A program made the position numbers and the translations under genes. This document shows, in pieces, positions 59,770-64,000 of a stretch of DNA of 64,000 nucleotides. Every line of letters starts with the position of its first letter. Position 1 is the first letter of the stretch. Below the pieces are notes generated by a model. That model did no database searches and was not told the DNA's origin. It saw nothing but the letters and a program-made list of their open reading frames with translations. This stretch comes from Dastarcus helophoroides (Eukaryota > Arthropoda > Insecta > Coleoptera > Bothrideridae): NCBI GenBank assembly GCA_028583605.1, contig CM053336.1, positions 25,343,004 to 25,407,003 on the forward strand, given 5' to 3'.

Positions 59770-61930
59770 ACAGACCGGCAACAAGAATTGCACGACTTTG
59801 ATTGGTTTGCGGCGCTTGGGTTAGACTCCCTATCGTACGATGGCGCTCATAGCCGGTTGTTTTTGTTAGCACTTCCCTCGTTTCGATCATAACAAATAAC
59901 AAATTTCAATCGAATAATGGCGGCAACGCGATCGTTTTGTATTCAGTCTGTCAATTAGGAAATTTGTAATTTATTTTTTTCATGGATTATGATTTTTTGA
60001 AAATGCTTGCTGATGCTTTATTCCATTGGTTCAGTTGTTTATGTAGTATGTATGTATGTATTTCCGGAACAGGGTGAATGACCATGAGGTGAGGTTTTTT
60101 TTATAAAAATTAATCATCTAATGTGATTACAGCATATCATTACCTCATCACCTCAAATCAAATAAATTAGCAGTATATTCACAATCATAGAAGGTTGTCG
60201 AGTTTTAGTGTGCTGATATCTGTAGGTGTCCAGGTATCCAACATTTTGCATCCTCTTTACGTTAGAAGAAAACTATCTTAAGTGTTCAAATATTCTTTTG
60301 ATGGAAGTTTGTCTGCTTTAGGTGATGAAATTAATGTCCCATAATTCTTGAAAAATGAGTCAAGAATCTTTGGTACATCGACACTTTTATCATGAAACAG
60401 TTACAAAAATGCAAGGTTTGCTCGGATAATCTAGGTCTTGAAGGTAGTAAACTTATTTCAAAAAGGGAAGATGGTGGAGCATGGATAAAACGACTTTGTT
60501 ATCCGACAAAAAATTTTGCCCTATGTTTCATGAAGATTTACAAGGCAATCATGGGGGTTCTTCGCAATAAACCGTATTTGTCTAATATAGTTAGGATAAT
60601 AATAGGTAGAATTAAAGATGTTGTTGACTTTACCTATATTCTGTGTTTAAAACACGATAACGTTATTGTTATTTATAAGACTTAGTATTAGAACTTTAGT
60701 CCATGCATACTGTCAAGAAATCATTAAGGTTATTAATGATCGAGACAAAACATTGCAATCCGTGAATGACCCTACTAAACGGTGAGCAATTTCAATGTTA
60801 CAGAAAAGAAAATTTAAAAAATAAATAAATTGTTATTATTATTAGCTCTCATGACTAAAGTATCTTGATTAACAATAAAGGTTTCCTTTGTTTCTGTTTC
60901 ATGACATTCACAATGAAATCATTGGTATTTTTCATAATAAACCTTTTTATCGAGTATTGTTGCAATTACATCATGCTTATAAATTTAATAAGGACGCAAT
61001 GTGTAAGTAGTACTGTTATATGTTTTTTGGTTAGTATTTATTATTTAATAAGAACTATGCTTATAACGAACATATTACTTTAGTATTTTGAGGTTCTTAT
61101 AAGAGGATATCATTGTATAAGCATTTTGAACTAAGTGTGAGAAGTTTGCTGTGTATATCTATTTGTATTGCGTCATAGAGTTTATTATTGGCTATTATTA
61201 TTTTCACTTATTTTTTTATGTAGATAACAAATATGTAATATACTTATGAGGAAGGATAATTTTTTTTATTGATAACTTATGATTACCCTAATGACGGATT
61301 TTGAAATTATTGTAATATGTGTGCTATTTTTTCTTGTGCAAAATGCTTCACTCAAATGGTCCACATTCGATCAAAAAATTTTTCGCAAGAGAAAAGGATA
61401 ACACATTCAAATTCAAAATAATTGGGTTTAAATTTCCCGCTGGTCCTGCCTTTAATTAGTCAATAATAAAGAAATCTATAACTTTAAATTCGGCTTCAGC
61501 GCCATCTCCGAATAAGGTGTGTAAACTCTGATGACGTCATCTAGGCCAAAAATTTAGCTCACTAGAAACTTTTCCGGAGATTGTGGTTTAAAACTTCTAA
61601 AATGTGGACTATTTTTCCAAAATGTTGATTTTATATTGAAATTTCTGAGTTTTTCTCTCAAAATTTGTTATCAAAAATAACAAAATAAAATACACTTTAT
61701 AATGTTAAGATGTCGGAAAAAACTTTACATTTTTGGAGCAAATTAGAGAAAAACAAAAAAAAATTCAGAGAAGTTGAAATTTCTAGACAAAATTTTAAAG
61801 ACAAAAATTTCCGGGAAAGGTGGAGATTTCAAGAAAAACGTTTTTTTTTGTATAAAATTTCTGGCCAAAATAGGAACTTTGCAGAAAAAAATTACAAATT
61901 CGTGAAAAAATCGGAATATCTATAGCGGAG
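59770..61930. other. Non-coding interval with one unassigned 97-codon frame
   Basis: AT-rich sequence. A (GTAT)n-like stretch lies at 60043-60062. A frame at 60392-60685 begins MKQLQKCKVCSDNLG and contains a single CxxC pair, but shows no domain or splice context I can support; it may be chance or a relic. Nothing else seen. Confidence 0.3.
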
Positions 61931-61934
61931 GGTT

Positions 61935-63475
61935 TCGACATAGGATTTCAGTTACAGTGAGTGAAATTAAATAAAAATATATTGAATGTTTAGCTAATAG
62001 TATTCGTAAAAAAATTTACCTATTAAAAAATTGTGATCTTTATTAAAAATAATAATAATCCGGGTGGTTCAAAATAACTAGGATTAAAGAAGCACTTTTT
62101 GCTGGAAAAATATTTGGTTTTCTTTCATCAGTGGCGTTCATGCCAAATTGTCTTTGAGTATTCTTAACAAAAAAACTGCGTTTCTACAAATTAAGTACCA
62201 ATTTCATAAACAACCTTTATTTCTTAGTAAAAATGCTCGCTTGAATTTTTTTCGTCTGACGAATGGTTTCGATCAAAACAATTATTTAACTTTAAAAACT
62301 ATTTACTTATTTCGTAGCATGGGTTTATTAATTATTAAAAATAGTTACATCCTAAAAGCATATAAATCTAACTTACATATTAACATAAATTTTCATAAAC
62401 AAACACTAGTAAACAAAGTTGTCTTCAAATATAAATTTGTAGAAAATAATCTAAAACGCCCATCGAAATGCAAAGAAATGCATTTTTATTTTTTTACTTA
62501 GAAACCGTTGGGTGAAAAAAGTTAACGGAAACTTTTTAGTAAAAATAAACTTATTTACTGAAAGCCATATTTATTTTGATTATAAAAAAACAGTGGCGCG
62601 ATTTTTTTTATTATTAAAAGTATTCGAAGATATGTTAATCGAAAACGGTTCGTCACACAAAAAAAGTTGAAGGGGCATTTTTATCAATAAGTAAAGGATG
62701 TTTATGCAGTTGATGTTTATTTAAAAAAAAAGCAGTGACCTAAAATTTAGCTATTTAATGCAGATAGAAGAGTTTAAGAATTTGGGTAAGATAGCCCAAA
62801 TTGTTCCACTAAATTATACCCCTTGGTGCCAGTTAACTTGCAGCGGGGGGTCGAGCGAAGGGCATGTGGAGTTGCAATATATGGTTTGGTAGCCTCAAGT
62901 AAACCGCCTCCTAAATTAAACCGCTTAGTTTTTTCTATTTTCTTAAATTTTTAGGAAAATTTAAGGGGTTCAATTTAAGCTAACTTACTCCACTAGGTGT
63001 ACCTTACTCAAACTTTTTACCAAGAAATAAAGCTTGTTTATGAAGTTGATACTAAATTTGAAAAAAAAGCAGTGACGCACCATTTCTTTCGTTAAGATTA
63101 CTTGATGACATATTAGCACGGACGCCACTGATGGAACAATAGGAAACTAATTTCGAGCAAAAAGTGCGTCTTTGTGCCTAGTTAGTATCTACTAAAATTA
63201 AAAATAATATTTTGAGTGGTTTCATAGTGTTTATTTTCAGGACCCTGTAACTTACGCACCTATGTTGATAAAAACTTTTTTCTTAAAATCGATCGGGATG
63301 ATGCTTGTTAAGTATGAGCACCTTATTTTGAAACTCCCGAATTATTATTATTATTACGATTGATAATAAAGATCACATTGTTTTAATAGGTAAACATTTT
63401 TACAAATATTCTTAGCTAAACATTCCATATATTTTTCTTTTATTTCACTCATTGTTACTGAAATCCAAGGTTTTT
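61935..63475. mobile_element. Foldback element with ~300-480 bp inverted arms
   Basis: The left arm (from GGATTTCAGTTACAGTGAGT at 61942) pairs with the right arm ending ACTCATTGTTACTGAAATCC at about 63469. Other anchors are GTGATCTTTATTA / TAATAAAGATCAC (62032, 63366), AAGCACTTTTTGCT / AGCAAAAAGTGC (62091, 63158), CATCAGTGGCG / CGCCACTGATG (62126, 63122), and CATAAACAACCTTTATTTCT near 62206 with its complement near 63025. The centre has about three diverged direct copies of a segment ending AAAAAGCAGTGAC(G/C). No transposase; unclassified. Confidence 0.7.
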
Positions 63476-64000
63476 AGATTTTTAATGCTCTAGGCACTCC
63501 GCCACTAAAAAAATTAAGATTTTTATACTAAAAAGTCAAAATTGATAATTTAGATAAAAAAAAAGTGTTCCGGTATTTATTTTATTTTTTAATATACAAG
63601 AAGAATTAGATTTATATATTTTCTTGAAATTTTAATTATTTTCTCAAAATTGTGACATATTTAGGGAAATTTAAATTTATTTAAAATATTTTAATTCTTT
63701 TTGGAAATATTGATTTCTTTCTCAAAATGTTTACGAAAATTTGTTTTTGAGAATACACTTTCGGTTAAAATTAAAAATCAAGTAAATTTTAATATATCGT
63801 AGTTTCGTGAAATTTTTACCAAAATAAATTAGAGAAAATTCAAATTTCCAATAAAGAAATTTTTAGAAAAAAAGCTTCAGGAAAGGCTACATTTTAAGAA
63901 AAAAACTAGAAAGTGGTATTAGGGGTGCTGAAGTTCCATAGTGCCTATATGCGAGCCGCCACTAATACCAATCGTAATTTACTGATTTTAATTGAAAACG
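63476..64000. other. AT-rich non-coding sequence to the window edge
   Basis: No gene or defined repeat seen. Confidence 0.35.

Overview
This is eukaryotic, AT-rich DNA that looks like an insect genome. The two clear host genes have small introns with GT/AG boundaries, there are Hox3/zen-like homeobox relics, and the mobile elements are of classes found together in insects (copia, BEL/Pao, Ty3/gypsy, pogo-like, Penelope). The base composition and the kilobase arrays of degenerate T-rich or A-rich repeat would suit a wasp, possibly a gall wasp, but that is a guess. Host coding sequence is sparse and most of the window is mobile-element debris and simple or satellite-like repeat.

Host genes. 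At the left edge (1-641, minus) are the first two coding exons of a KLHDC10-like kelch protein, running off the window. At 28656-29188 (plus) is a complete three-exon glia maturation factor gene whose first coding exon is only the ATG. At 45.8-47.5 kb and 59.26-59.72 kb are three broken Hox3/zen-like homeobox copies. Two of them sit inside an inverted duplication of about 1 kb that also carries intron sequence.

Mobile elements, left to right: a 155 bp hairpin MITE (1.4 kb); a LINE RNase H relic (2.9-3.7 kb); a 5'-truncated Ty3/gypsy element (6.9-11.7 kb) with a textbook -1 frameshift heptamer at the gag/pol joint; a 746 bp GT microsatellite (12.0-12.7 kb); a dimeric satellite (14.5-15.3 kb); a complete Penelope-like element (15446-18236) with an uninterrupted RT/GIY-YIG frame, a 14 bp target duplication and a hammerhead ribozyme motif in each inverted end; a large foldback (22.6-25.9 kb); a triple nest at 34.1-40.35 kb; BEL/Pao remains at 40.85-41.8 kb and 48.9-53.9 kb; and a second foldback (61.9-63.5 kb). 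In the triple nest a pogo-like transposase gene is split by a copia element with a 5 bp target duplication, and the copia 3' LTR is itself split by a 1.16 kb hammerhead-bearing element with a 13 bp target duplication.

Between these lie orientation-coherent AT-rich arrays: T-rich on the plus strand at 3.7-6.9, 12.8-14.4, 23.5-24.75, 33-34.1, 41.8-42.5 and 43.85-45.7 kb, and A-rich at 18.4-19.7, 30-31 and 54.3-56.5 kb. The hammerhead-bearing elements are the most interesting content. One is an apparently intact autonomous Penelope-like element. The other is a short composite of direct and inverted monomers with no coding capacity, of a different sequence family, which may be a poorly described non-autonomous class.
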